Source of the DNA: Halomonas sp. DQ26W
GTDB taxonomy: Bacteria > Pseudomonadota > Gammaproteobacteria > Pseudomonadales > Halomonadaceae
DNA length: 38,412 bases
Assembly: GCF_003339685.1 (NCBI RefSeq)
Contig: NZ_QPKI01000033.1
Span: 1 to 38,412, forward strand
Direction: 5' to 3'
Part shown: in pieces, positions 16,748 through 24,372 of the stretch
Position numbering within the stretch: position 1 is the first letter of the stretch
How the letters are laid out: the number at the start of each line of letters is the position of its first letter
Program-made: the position numbers and the translations under genes
Notes under the pieces: generated by a model
Told to the model about the DNA's origin: nothing
The model's input: the letters and a program-made list of their open reading frames with translations, nothing else
Database searches by the model: none

Positions 16748-16823
16748 GGCCAGATAGCTCAGTTGGTAGAGCAGGGGATTGAAAATCCCCGTGTCGGCGG
16801 TTCGATTCCGTCTCTGGCCACCA
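16748..16823 (+). tRNA. tRNA-Phe (GAA)
   Basis: The 76-nt gene has acceptor arms GGCCAGA/TCTGGCC, the D-arm AGCTCAGTTGGTAGAGC, the anticodon loop with GAA between GGGGATT and AATCCCC, the T-arm GGTTCGATTCC and an encoded CCA end. First gene of the three-tRNA operon. Confidence 0.97.
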
Positions 16824-16829
16824 AACTGC

Positions 16830-16904
16830 TGGGGTATAGCCAAGTGGTAAGGCACCGGTTTTTGGTATCGGCATTCCCAGGTTCGAATCCTGGTACCCCA
16901 GCCA
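16830..16904 (+). tRNA. tRNA-Gln (TTG)
   Basis: The 75-nt gene has acceptor arms TGGGGTA/TACCCCA with discriminator G, D-arm GCCAAGTGGTAAGGC, anticodon TTG, T-arm GGTTCGAATCC and encoded CCA. It begins 6 nt after tRNA-Phe. Gln(UUG) is one of the tRNAs whose wobble uridine is a substrate of SelU encoded in this window. Confidence 0.97.
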
Positions 16905-16949
16905 CGCCAACGTTTTTCCGATTCTGCAGTTCGCCTGGATCGGCCCCGA

Positions 16950-17025
<76 letters not shown>

Positions 17026-17074
17026 TCCTGAGCCTGGGATGAGATTAGGGAAATCAGCGACTTGCAGCTATTTG

Positions 17075-17100
17075 AAACCGTCCATCGAGGCGGTTTTTTT
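17075..17100 (+). terminator. rho-independent terminator of the tRNA operon
   Basis: AACCGTC and GGCGGTT pair over 7 bp (one T-G pair) around a 6-nt loop, followed by a T run. It lies 50 nt after tRNA-Thr. The stretch from here to 17279 holds nothing else I can support. Confidence 0.85.
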
Positions 17101-17279
17101 GATGGTGCGCCAGGCATGGCGCGCAGCGCCTGACTGGCGCTGTTCCCGCGAACAGCACGCGCGATCGAGGGGCTGGCCATGGCAGCCGGCACGGGTTGGG
17201 ACAGCGTGGAGCTGGTCGGGTGGCGAGCCCATGGACAAGTTCGCGTATCATGCAGGGAACAGCAGCCAGGGAGTTCGGC

Positions 17280-18017
17280 ATGAGTTCTCGCAGCGACACA
17301 GGCGTCGTCCAGGGCACCTTTCCCGACCGGCCGGGGCGCCAGGGGCAGAAGCTCAGCGATCACGTCTACGGCAGCATCGTCGATCACATCATCAAGGGCG
17401 AGTATGCGGAAGGGCAACGGCTGCCCTCCGAGGAGAAGCTGGCCTGGCAGCATGGCGTGTCCCGTCCCATCGTGCGCGAGGCGCTGGCGCGGCTGCGCGA
17501 AGACGGCCTGATCCGCTCCCATCGCGGGGCGGGGAGTTTCGTGCGGCTGCGTCCCAGCCGCGCCATGCTGGACTTCGCGCCCCTCGACAGCCTTGCCGAT
17601 ATCCAGCGCTGCTTCGAATTCCGCATGGCGGTGGAGGCCGAGTCGGCACGGCTGGCGGCGCTCAACGCCACCGCCGAGGATCGCGAGGCGCTGGCGGCGG
17701 CCTTCGCCCTGCTCGAGCAGCGCATCCGCGAGAATGCGCTGGGCGTTGATGCCGACTATGGCTTCCATCTGGCCATCGCCCACGCTACCCACAACCGCTT
17801 CTTCGCCGAAACCCTGGCCTCGCTGGAGGCCACCATCACCTATGGCCAGCGTCTGGCCAGGGGCCTGGGCCTGCGACGGCCGACCCACCACTTGCCCGAG
17901 GTGCAGGAGGAGCACCGCCGGATCCACGACTGCCTGCAGGGCAGGGACGCGGAAGGCGCCGCCCGGGCCATGCGCGAGCACCTGGGCAACTCCCGTCGGC
18001 GGGTCTTCGAGGGCTGA
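17280..18017 (+). CDS. FadR-subfamily GntR transcriptional regulator
   Basis: The 245-residue protein has an N-terminal winged helix (about residues 22-92: YGSIVDHIIKGEYAEGQRL, LPSEEKLAWQHGVSRPIVRE, LIRSHRGAGSFV) and a C-terminal all-helical FCD ligand domain with the metal-type histidines in DYGFHLAIAHATHN and in EEHRRIH. Such regulators typically bind the carboxylate used by neighbouring catabolic genes. It precedes, on the same strand, a tricarboxylate-type transporter and a D-tartrate dehydratase, so control of those genes by tartrate or a related acid is the natural inference. ATG 17280 has AGGGAG 8 nt upstream; longer in-frame starts are not family-like. Confidence 0.9.
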   Translation: MSSRSDTGVVQGTFPDRPGRQGQKLSDHVYGSIVDHIIKGEYAEGQRLPSEEKLAWQHGVSRPIVREALARLREDGLIRSHRGAGSFVRLRPSRAMLDFAPLDSLADIQRCFEFRMAVEAESARLAALNATAEDREALAAAFALLEQRIRENALGVDADYGFHLAIAHATHNRFFAETLASLEATITYGQRLARGLGLRRPTHHLPEVQEEHRRIHDCLQGRDAEGAARAMREHLGNSRRRVFEG

Positions 18018-18031
18018 TAGACTTTACAGAT

Positions 18032-18059
18032 TTGACAACTTTTACAACTCGACTAGCCT
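18032..18059 (+). promoter_or_regulatory. candidate promoter of the tct-dehydratase operon
   Basis: A perfect -35 TTGACA (18032-18037) is followed after 16 bp by a weak -10 TAGCCT (18054-18059). It lies 15 nt after the regulator stop and about 125 bp before tctC, in an AT-rich patch that contrasts with the surroundings. The good -35 with a poor -10 would suit a regulated promoter. Confidence 0.4.
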
Positions 18060-18183
18060 TTATGGCAGGCCGAGGGGCTTCATGATGCCAGCTCGGTCCG
18101 GCAGCCCAGGCTGTCCCGCCTCTCACTACAATTTTCTTCACAACGCTCATCACAACGCGGATAACAAGATCGGGAGCCTTGCC

Positions 18184-19134
18184 ATGAAGTGTCGCCTTTC
18201 CACCCTGGCCGTGGCCGTATCGGCGTGCACCCTGCTCGGTGCCGTCGGCGCTGTCCAGGCGGATTACCCCGAGCGCGCCATCACCTACATCATTCCCTTC
18301 AACCCGGGCGGCGAGTCTGACGTGACGGCGCGCTTCCAGGAGCCGATCCTGGAAGAGCTGCTGGGTGTCAGCGTCAACGTCACCCACCGTCCCGGTGGCG
18401 GAGGCGCGGTGGCCTGGAGCGAGTTCCAGAACAACGCCGAGCCCGATGGCTACGAGATCATCGGGGTCAATATCCCGCACATCATCGGCCAGCCGATCCA
18501 GCGCTCCGACGCGGGCTTCGAGACCGACAACTGGGAGATCATCACCTTCTTCCACTCCACCCCCAATGCCCTGATCGTGCCCGCCAACAGCCCCTTCGAG
18601 ACCCTCGATGACCTGGTCGAATATGCCCGCGAGAATCCCCAGGCGGTGACCCTCGGCGGCAGCGGCACCTACAGTGCCAACCACCTGGACATGCTGCGCT
18701 TCGAGCAGGAAGCCGACATCGACCTCACCTACATTCCCTTCACCGGCACGGGACCGTTGCCGGCGGCCCTGGAGGGCAACCACGTGGCCGGGGTCTTCAA
18801 CTACACCATGCTCGGCGTGCAGATGGACGATCGCGTAAGGGTGCTGGCCGTGGCCTCGGAAGAGCGGGTGTCGGCATTGCCCGATGCGCCCACCTTCTCC
18901 GAGCTCGGCTATGACATCGTTGGCGGTGCCTACCGCGGCGTGGCGGCGCCGGCCGGCACCCCGCCGGAGATCGTCGAGACGCTGGCCGAGGCCTTCGCCG
19001 AAGCCAATCGGCGTATCACCGAGCAGCAGGAACCGCTCGGCTTCGTGATGGAGTACATCACCGGTGAGCAGATCGATGAGGTGATCAGCAGCCTCAGCGA
19101 GGCCTACGGGCCGATCCTGGAAGCCGCCGACTGA
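18184..19134 (+). CDS. tctC: tripartite tricarboxylate transporter, substrate-binding protein (TctC family)
   Basis: The 316-residue periplasmic protein captures a carboxylate for the TctA/TctB permease. A signal peptide covers about residues 1-26 (cleavage after VQA). The mature part starts with DYPERAITYIIPFNPGGESD, the standard TctC (Bug) opening that forms the carboxylate pocket, followed by HRPGGGGAVAWSEF, LGGSGTYSANHLD and YRGVAAPAGTPPEIVETL. GGGAG lies upstream of the ATG. First gene of tctC-tctA-tctB-dehydratase. The neighbouring enzyme suggests D-tartrate as ligand; this is inference. A stem-loop follows the gene. Confidence 0.93.
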   Translation: MKCRLSTLAVAVSACTLLGAVGAVQADYPERAITYIIPFNPGGESDVTARFQEPILEELLGVSVNVTHRPGGGGAVAWSEFQNNAEPDGYEIIGVNIPHIIGQPIQRSDAGFETDNWEIITFFHSTPNALIVPANSPFETLDDLVEYARENPQAVTLGGSGTYSANHLDMLRFEQEADIDLTYIPFTGTGPLPAALEGNHVAGVFNYTMLGVQMDDRVRVLAVASEERVSALPDAPTFSELGYDIVGGAYRGVAAPAGTPPEIVETLAEAFAEANRRITEQQEPLGFVMEYITGEQIDEVISSLSEAYGPILEAAD

Positions 19135-19153
19135 TCCCGATGCCACTCCCTGC

Positions 19154-19178
19154 GGGTCCGGGCACTCCGTCCGGACCC
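19154..19178 (+). promoter_or_regulatory. intercistronic stem-loop between tctC and tctA
   Basis: GGGTCCGG and CCGGACCC form a perfect 8-bp stem with a 9-nt loop, 20 nt after the tctC stop and before the tctA ribosome binding site. No T run follows, so it is more likely to protect the tctC 3' end or act as a partial attenuator than to be a full terminator. Confidence 0.6.
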
Positions 19179-19211
19179 TGATGTCCTGTTGCGCCTGCCG
19201 GAGGGAGACGC

Positions 19212-20750
19212 ATGGAGATGTTGCTCGAGGCGCTGGCATCGCTGATGACCTTTCAGAGTTTCATCACGGTGCTGGTCGGAGTGTCGGCCGGACTGCTGAT
19301 CGGCTCCCTGCCCGGGTTGACCGCCACCATGGCCCTGGCGGTGCTGTTGCCCTTCACCTTCTCGATGCCCCCCCTGCAGGGCCTGATGGCCCTGGGGGCC
19401 GTCTACATGGGTTCCATCTATGGCGGGGCCTTCACGGCGATCCTGATCAATACGCCGGGTACCCCGTCGTCGATCGCCACCACCTTCGACGGCTATCCCA
19501 TGGCCCGGCAGGGGCGAGCCTTCGAAGCCCTGGCCGGCGCCACCATCGCCTCGGTGATCGGCGGCCTGGTCGGCGTCGCCTTCCTGCTGCTGCTGGCGCC
19601 GCCGCTGGCCCGCTGGGCGGTGGCCTTCGGGCCCGCCGAGATGTTCTGGGTGGCCATGCTGGGCCTGACGCTGGTGGCCAGCCTCTCCAGCGGCTCGCTG
19701 CTCAAGGGGCTGCTGGGCGGCTGCATCGGCATGCTGCTGAGCACGGTCGGCGTCTCGCCGGTGGGGGGCGAGACCCGCTTCACCTTCGGCTTTCCCCCCC
19801 TGCAGGGGGGCATCGAGTTGATCGTGGCCCTGATCGGGCTGTTCGTGATCCCGGAGCTGCTGACCATGGCCGCGGAGGGCAGGGGAGCACTGCGGCCGAG
19901 TGGCGAGTTCGGCAAGCGTGAAGCAAGCATCGGCCAGGTCGCCAAGCGGATTTTTCGCCGCCCGGGCAACCTGATTCGCTCCTGCCTGATCGGCCAGGTC
20001 ATCGCCATCATTCCCGGGGCCGGGGGCAACGTCACCAGCCTGGTGGCCTACAACGAGGCCCGGCGGTTCTCCAAGGATCCCCAGAGCTTCGGCAAGGGGA
20101 ACATCGATGGCGTGGTGGCCTCCGAGTCGAGCAACAATGTCATGGTGGCGGGCAGCATGATCCCGCTGCTGACCCTCGGCATCCCCGGTGCACCACCTGA
20201 TGCCATCATCCTCGGCGTGCTGATGCTCCATGGCCTGCGCCCGGGGATCGACCTCTTCACCGAGACCGGCGTGCTCACCAACGGCTTCATCCTCTCGATG
20301 GGGCTGGCGGCGCTGATGCTCTTGCCGGTGGGGCTGTTGGGCGCTCGGCTGATCTATCGGGTGGTCATCAAGATCCCCTACTACTTCATGGTGCCCTGCA
20401 TCGCCATGGTCACCATCATCGGTACCTTCGCCCTGCGCAACAGCCTGCTGGACGTCGGCATCATGCTGATCCTTGGCGCCCTCGGCTACTTCCTGCGCCT
20501 GATCGGCATCCACGCCGCCCCCATCGTGCTGGGCCTGATCCTCGGCGGCATCGCCGAGCAAGGGTATGTGCAGACCATGCTGGCCGCGGTGGTCGACCCG
20601 ATCCCCTGGTTGCGACTGGTCCGCAATCCGCTCTCCCAGGTGCTGGCGGGCATGGTGCTGCTGGGCGCCGCCACGGCGCTGCTGCCCGTGTGGCTGGAGC
20701 GCAGCGGGCGGCTGCAGAAGGCGACGTCGGCTGAGGAGGAGAAACCATGA
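19212..20750 (+). CDS. tctA: tripartite tricarboxylate transporter, large permease (TctA family)
   Basis: The 512-residue inner-membrane protein has about 11-12 hydrophobic segments and the TctA signatures GSLPGLTATMALAVLLPFTF, YMGSIYGGAFTAILINTPGT and the second-half repeat IIPGAGGNVTSLVAYNEARR with LGIPGAPPDAIILGVLMLHG. It is the ion-coupled translocation subunit. GGAGGGAG precedes ATG 19212. Its stop overlaps tctB by 4 bp. Confidence 0.95.
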   Translation: MEMLLEALASLMTFQSFITVLVGVSAGLLIGSLPGLTATMALAVLLPFTFSMPPLQGLMALGAVYMGSIYGGAFTAILINTPGTPSSIATTFDGYPMARQGRAFEALAGATIASVIGGLVGVAFLLLLAPPLARWAVAFGPAEMFWVAMLGLTLVASLSSGSLLKGLLGGCIGMLLSTVGVSPVGGETRFTFGFPPLQGGIELIVALIGLFVIPELLTMAAEGRGALRPSGEFGKREASIGQVAKRIFRRPGNLIRSCLIGQVIAIIPGAGGNVTSLVAYNEARRFSKDPQSFGKGNIDGVVASESSNNVMVAGSMIPLLTLGIPGAPPDAIILGVLMLHGLRPGIDLFTETGVLTNGFILSMGLAALMLLPVGLLGARLIYRVVIKIPYYFMVPCIAMVTIIGTFALRNSLLDVGIMLILGALGYFLRLIGIHAAPIVLGLILGGIAEQGYVQTMLAAVVDPIPWLRLVRNPLSQVLAGMVLLGAATALLPVWLERSGRLQKATSAEEEKP

Positions 20751-21202
20751 TCCTGCGTCTCAATACCGACATCGCCGCCGGTTTTGTCGGCCTGGCCTTC
20801 GCCGCCCTGCTGTGGCTGGCGCGCGGCGACATGGGCAGGCTCAGCATCATCTTTCCCCGGGCCATCCTGCTGATTCTCACCGTCATCGCCGTGGCGTTGA
20901 TCATCAAGGGCCTGGTGCGCCCCGGTGATCGCCAGGTCGAGATTACCGGCAGCCCGCGGCGGCTGTTTGTGGTTGCGGCCGGCTTCTTCGTCTGGTGGGT
21001 GGCGATCGGCCAGCTGGGCTTCGTCGTCTCCAGCGTCGTGGCGCTGCTGCTGTTGGTCTGGTACCTGGCTCGCGTGGAAGGGCCGGTGAGTCCGTGGCGC
21101 CTGCTGCGCTGGGTACCGATCGTCCTGCTGCTGGTGGGTGTCTTCTACCTGACCTTTACCCAGCTTCTCAATGTACGTCTGCCTTCGGGCCTGCTGATCT
21201 AG
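20747..21202 (+). CDS. tctB: tripartite tricarboxylate transporter, small permease (TctB family)
   Basis: The 151-residue protein has four predicted membrane helices (about residues 7-27, 34-52, 70-100 as a pair, and 122-142), the layout of TctB small subunits, which are needed for TctA function but poorly conserved in sequence. Identification rests on position between tctA and the catabolic gene, size and topology. The start overlaps the tctA stop (ATGA). Confidence 0.88.
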   Translation: MILRLNTDIAAGFVGLAFAALLWLARGDMGRLSIIFPRAILLILTVIAVALIIKGLVRPGDRQVEITGSPRRLFVVAAGFFVWWVAIGQLGFVVSSVVALLLLVWYLARVEGPVSPWRLLRWVPIVLLLVGVFYLTFTQLLNVRLPSGLLI

Positions 21203-21211
21203 GAGTCACGC

Positions 21212-22381
21212 ATGCGCATCACCGACATACGCGAGGCGCGGGTATCCATCGCCTCCGACATCGCCAACGCCTACATTTCCTTCTCGAAGATGGATGTCTC
21301 GGTGCTGGCCATCTATACCGATGCCAAGGTCAATGGCCGCCAGGTGGTGGGCTATGGCTTCAATTCCAATGGCCGCTATGCCCAGAGCGGCCTCCTGCGC
21401 GAGCGCTTCCTGTCGCGACTCAAGGAGGCGGACGCCGCCGCCCTGCTCGACGAGAGCGGGGCTAACCTCGACCCCTTCAAGGTCTGGTCGGTGTTGATGG
21501 CCAACGAGAAGCCCGGCGGCCACGGCGAGCGCAGCGTGGCGGTGGGCATCATCGACATGGCGATTTGGGACATTGTCGCAAAGGTGGAGAACAAGCCCCT
21601 GGCTCGGCTGCTGGCCGAGCGCTACGACGACGGTACGCCCGACGACAAGGTCGCCGTCTATGCGGCCGGTGGCTATTACTACCCAGGCAAGCCGATCCAG
21701 GGCCTCAAGGACGAGATGCGCGACTACCTTGACCTGGGCTACACCTGCACCAAGATGAAGATCGGCGGCGTGCCGCTCGCCGAGGACCTCGAGCGGGTCG
21801 AGGCGGCCATCGAGGTGGTCGGCGAGGCCGGCCGGCTGGCCGTGGACGCCAACGGCCGCTTCGACCTCAGGACCACCCTGGCCTTCGCCGAAGGACTGGC
21901 ACCCTACGGGGTGCGTTGGTACGAGGAGGCCGGCGATCCGCTCGACTACGCCTTGCAGCAGCAACTCGGCGAGCACTATGCCGCACCCACGGCCACCGGT
22001 GAGAACCTGTTCTCCCACCAGGATGTGCGCAACCTGCTGCGCTACGGGGGAATGCGTCCCGACCGCGACATCCTGCAGATGGACCCTGTGCTCAGCTACG
22101 GACTGGTGGAGTACCTGCGCATGCTCGAAGTATTGCGCGCCCATGGCTGGTCGTCACGCCAGTGCATACCCCATGGCGGCCACCAGTTCGCGCTGAACAT
22201 TGCCGCCGGCCTGAAGCTCGGCGGCAACGAGTCCTATCCCAGGGTGTTCGCCCCCTTCGGCGGCTTCGCCGACTCCACGCCGGTGGAGGGGGGAGTGGTC
22301 GCGTTACCCGACATGCCGGGGGTCGGCTTCGAGGACAAGCGTGCATTGATGCAGGTCTTCAAGGAGCACCTGTCGGTCTGA
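21212..22381 (+). CDS. tarD: D-tartrate dehydratase (enolase superfamily)
   Basis: The 389-residue enzyme is of the mandelate-racemase group of the enolase superfamily and closely follows the characterised Bradyrhizobium D-tartrate dehydratase, with the same length and segments such as VVGYGFNSNGRYAQ, NEKPGGHGERSVAVG, YAAGGYYYPGK and GENLFSHQDVRNLLRYGGMR. It would convert D-(-)-tartrate to oxaloacetate. The catalytic set is complete: Lys183 in KMKIGG, metal ligands Asp212, Glu238 and Glu264, and His321 in CIPHGGHQ. GGAG precedes ATG 21212, 9 bp after tctB. Other acid-sugar dehydratases of the superfamily lack this combination of segments. Family assignment is strong; the in vivo substrate is inferred. 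Confidence 0.9.
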   Translation: MRITDIREARVSIASDIANAYISFSKMDVSVLAIYTDAKVNGRQVVGYGFNSNGRYAQSGLLRERFLSRLKEADAAALLDESGANLDPFKVWSVLMANEKPGGHGERSVAVGIIDMAIWDIVAKVENKPLARLLAERYDDGTPDDKVAVYAAGGYYYPGKPIQGLKDEMRDYLDLGYTCTKMKIGGVPLAEDLERVEAAIEVVGEAGRLAVDANGRFDLRTTLAFAEGLAPYGVRWYEEAGDPLDYALQQQLGEHYAAPTATGENLFSHQDVRNLLRYGGMRPDRDILQMDPVLSYGLVEYLRMLEVLRAHGWSSRQCIPHGGHQFALNIAAGLKLGGNESYPRVFAPFGGFADSTPVEGGVVALPDMPGVGFEDKRALMQVFKEHLSV

Positions 22382-22560
22382 CGGCTCGCGTCACGCCCCT
22401 CAGTCGTCAGACTCGTCCGCAACGCTGGCCTTGAAACCCCATCCGATGATCACCACATTCATCCATGCAAGGTCCCCTTGGGGCCTCCCGCCACGGCGAC
22501 AGTGCCGTTGGAACGAGTTCAATCTGAAAACTGGTCACGGATACACAGGAGGTGATTGGG

Positions 22561-23559
22561 ATGCCAGTGCAAACATCGTCCAACCGCAAGCTGAAACAGG
22601 TCACCGACTATGCCGTAGCCGACGCATCAGCCACTCTCGGCCAGGCAGGCTATTTTGCCGATCGCCTACGGGATCCCTATCCCAGCCGCCTGAGCCAGCC
22701 GCTTGATGTTCCCTGGCTCGACCGCCAGGAGGCAGTGGTCAAGGGGCGTGCCGAGGATGGTCCACTGAGCCAGGCGCAGCTCGATGAGTTCGACCGCAAG
22801 GGCTTCCTCTTCGAGCCCAATTTCATCCGGGGAGAGGAGCTCGAGGCGCTATACGGGGAGCTGAACGAGTTGCTGGGGCGCGACGATTTCCGTGGTCGCG
22901 ATTTCAGTATCACCGAGCCCGACAGCCGCGAGATTCGCTCGCTGTTCGCCATCCACTTCCTCTCGGAGCGCTTCCGGCGGCTGGCCCACGATGAGCGGTT
23001 GATGGGCCGGGTCCGGCAGATCCTCGGCGGTGACGCCTATGTCCACCAGTCGCGGATCAACTACAAGCCCGGCTTCGAGGGCAAGGGCTTCAACTGTCAC
23101 TCCGACTTCGAGACCTGGCACGCCGAGGATGGCATGCCGGCGATGCATGCGGTGAGCGCCTCTATCGTGCTGACCGACAACCATGCGTTCAATGGGCCGC
23201 TGATGCTGATACCCGGCTCGCACAAGGTCTTTGTGCCCTGCCTGGGCGAGACCCCCGACGATCACCACAAGCAGTCACTGAAGCACCAGGCGTTCGGTGT
23301 GCCGGGTCGCGATGCGCTCAGGCAGCTGGTCGAGCGCCACGGCATCGAGGCACCGACCGGTGCCGCCGGTGGTCTGCTGCTGTTCGATTGCAATACGTTG
23401 CACGGCTCCAACGCCAACATGTCGCCGGACCCGCGCAGCAATGTCTTCTTCGTCTACAATCGACGTGACAATGCCTGTGTCGAGCCCTTCGCCGCCCGGC
23501 GCAGACGGCCAAGCTTCCTGGCCCATGCGCCCGACGAGGCGTGGTCGCCGGAGCGCTGA
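22561..23559 (+). CDS. ectD: ectoine hydroxylase
   Basis: EctD is a non-haem Fe(II)/2-oxoglutarate dioxygenase that converts ectoine to 5-hydroxyectoine, a compatible solute. The 332-residue length equals that of Halomonas EctD, and similarity runs from MPVQTSSNR to DEAWSPE. Iron ligands are His180, Asp182 and His281 (TLHGSN). The family signature FxWHSDFETWHxEDGMP is present except that the first Trp is Cys179 (codon TGT at 23095-23097). ATG 22561 is certain: AGGAGGTG lies 6 nt upstream, and a GTG at 22552 falls inside that site. ectABC are not in the window, as in other halomonads where ectD stands apart. The 179-bp upstream gap shows no clear promoter by eye. Confidence 0.95.
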   Translation: MPVQTSSNRKLKQVTDYAVADASATLGQAGYFADRLRDPYPSRLSQPLDVPWLDRQEAVVKGRAEDGPLSQAQLDEFDRKGFLFEPNFIRGEELEALYGELNELLGRDDFRGRDFSITEPDSREIRSLFAIHFLSERFRRLAHDERLMGRVRQILGGDAYVHQSRINYKPGFEGKGFNCHSDFETWHAEDGMPAMHAVSASIVLTDNHAFNGPLMLIPGSHKVFVPCLGETPDDHHKQSLKHQAFGVPGRDALRQLVERHGIEAPTGAAGGLLLFDCNTLHGSNANMSPDPRSNVFFVYNRRDNACVEPFAARRRRPSFLAHAPDEAWSPER

Positions 23560-23664
23560 TGCTCAGCCTCACGCCTCGGGGATTGTGGAACAGGGTGCCT
23601 GGTGGGGTAGACTATCTAGCTTGTTATTGAAGAGCGGCACCCTACGAGAAGGAGAAGACCCGCC

Positions 23665-24330
23665 ATGCGCTTTGTCCCACGTTTTACCGATGGTCAGGAG
23701 TTTCCCCATCCACTCGGAAAGGTCGTGTGTATCGGTCGCAACTATGCCGACCATGCCAGGGAGTTGGACAACCCGGTGCCCAGCGAACCACTGCTGTTCA
23801 TCAAGCCGGCCACCAGCGTGGTCAGCCTGGACGAGCCGCTCGACCCGCCCTTTTCCCGCGGCGAAGTACATTACGAAATCGAGCTGGCGCTGCTGATCGG
23901 CGAGGAGCTGACCCACGCCACGTCGGACGAGGCCGAGCGCGCCATCGTCGGTATCGGCCTGGGTCTGGATCTGACGCTGCGCGACGTACAGACGCGCCTC
24001 AAGGAGAAGGGCCACCCCTGGGAAGTGGCCAAGTCCTTCGACGGCGCCTGCCCGCTGAGCGACTTTCTGCCGCTCAGCCGGGTGCCGAACTGGAATGCGC
24101 TTAGCTTCGAACTGACGATCGACGGCGAGCTTCGTCAGCACGGCGAAGGTTCTGACATGCTGTTTCCGGTACCGACCCTGGTGGCGGAAATGAGTCGGCA
24201 CTTCACCCTTCAGCCAGGCGACGTGATACTCACCGGGACCCCGGAAGGGGTAGGCGGGTTGCCTCGCGGTGCCCGCCTGGAGATGACCTTGACCGGAGGC
24301 TTGCAGGCCACTGTTCAGGTCGTGGAGTAA
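23665..24330 (+). CDS. fumarylacetoacetate hydrolase family protein (FAHD1/YcgM type)
   Basis: The 221-residue protein is the single-domain FAH fold of the FAHD1/YcgM group, whose members include acylpyruvases, oxaloacetate decarboxylases and oxaloacetate keto-enol tautomerases. Visible are KVVCIGRNYADHARE, PLLFIKPATS, the metal ligands Glu71 and Glu73 in HYEIELALLIG and Asp102 in GLGLDLTLRDVQ, Lys123 in WEVAKSFDG, and the C-terminal ILTGTPEGVGGL. AAGGAG lies upstream of ATG 23665. It is 105 bp after ectD and converges with speA. The exact substrate cannot be read from sequence. Confidence 0.9.
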   Translation: MRFVPRFTDGQEFPHPLGKVVCIGRNYADHARELDNPVPSEPLLFIKPATSVVSLDEPLDPPFSRGEVHYEIELALLIGEELTHATSDEAERAIVGIGLGLDLTLRDVQTRLKEKGHPWEVAKSFDGACPLSDFLPLSRVPNWNALSFELTIDGELRQHGEGSDMLFPVPTLVAEMSRHFTLQPGDVILTGTPEGVGGLPRGARLEMTLTGGLQATVQVVE

Positions 24331-24342
24331 CGTAGCTATTTC

Positions 24343-24372
24343 AAAGGGCTATTCCAGAAAGGGCTATTCCAG
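24343..24372 (-). repeat. perfect tandem duplication of 15 bp across the speA stop codon
   Basis: The unit AAAGGGCTATTCCAG (plus-strand reading) occurs twice head to tail. On the speA strand each copy contains CTGGAATAG, so the last two codons and stop of speA are repeated in frame 15 nt downstream, giving two consecutive in-frame stops. Confidence 0.95.

Noticed and set aside
17026..17279. Possible integration site after tRNA-Thr
   Set aside because: No integrase gene, no repeat of the tRNA 3' end and a normal terminator are present, so there is no sign of an inserted element.
19104..20561. Minus-strand open frame of 485 codons opposite tctA, rich in His, Gln and Gly
   Set aside because: Low-complexity antisense translation of hydrophobic tctA codons, with no family resemblance.
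22552..22560. GTG start for ectD nine bases upstream
   Set aside because: The GTG lies within the AGGAGGTG ribosome binding site of the ATG at 22561.
23594..23643. GGGTGCC/GGCACCC inverted repeat between ectD and the FAH-family gene as a terminator
   Set aside because: The 7-bp arms are 36 nt apart and are not followed by a T run; too weak to call.
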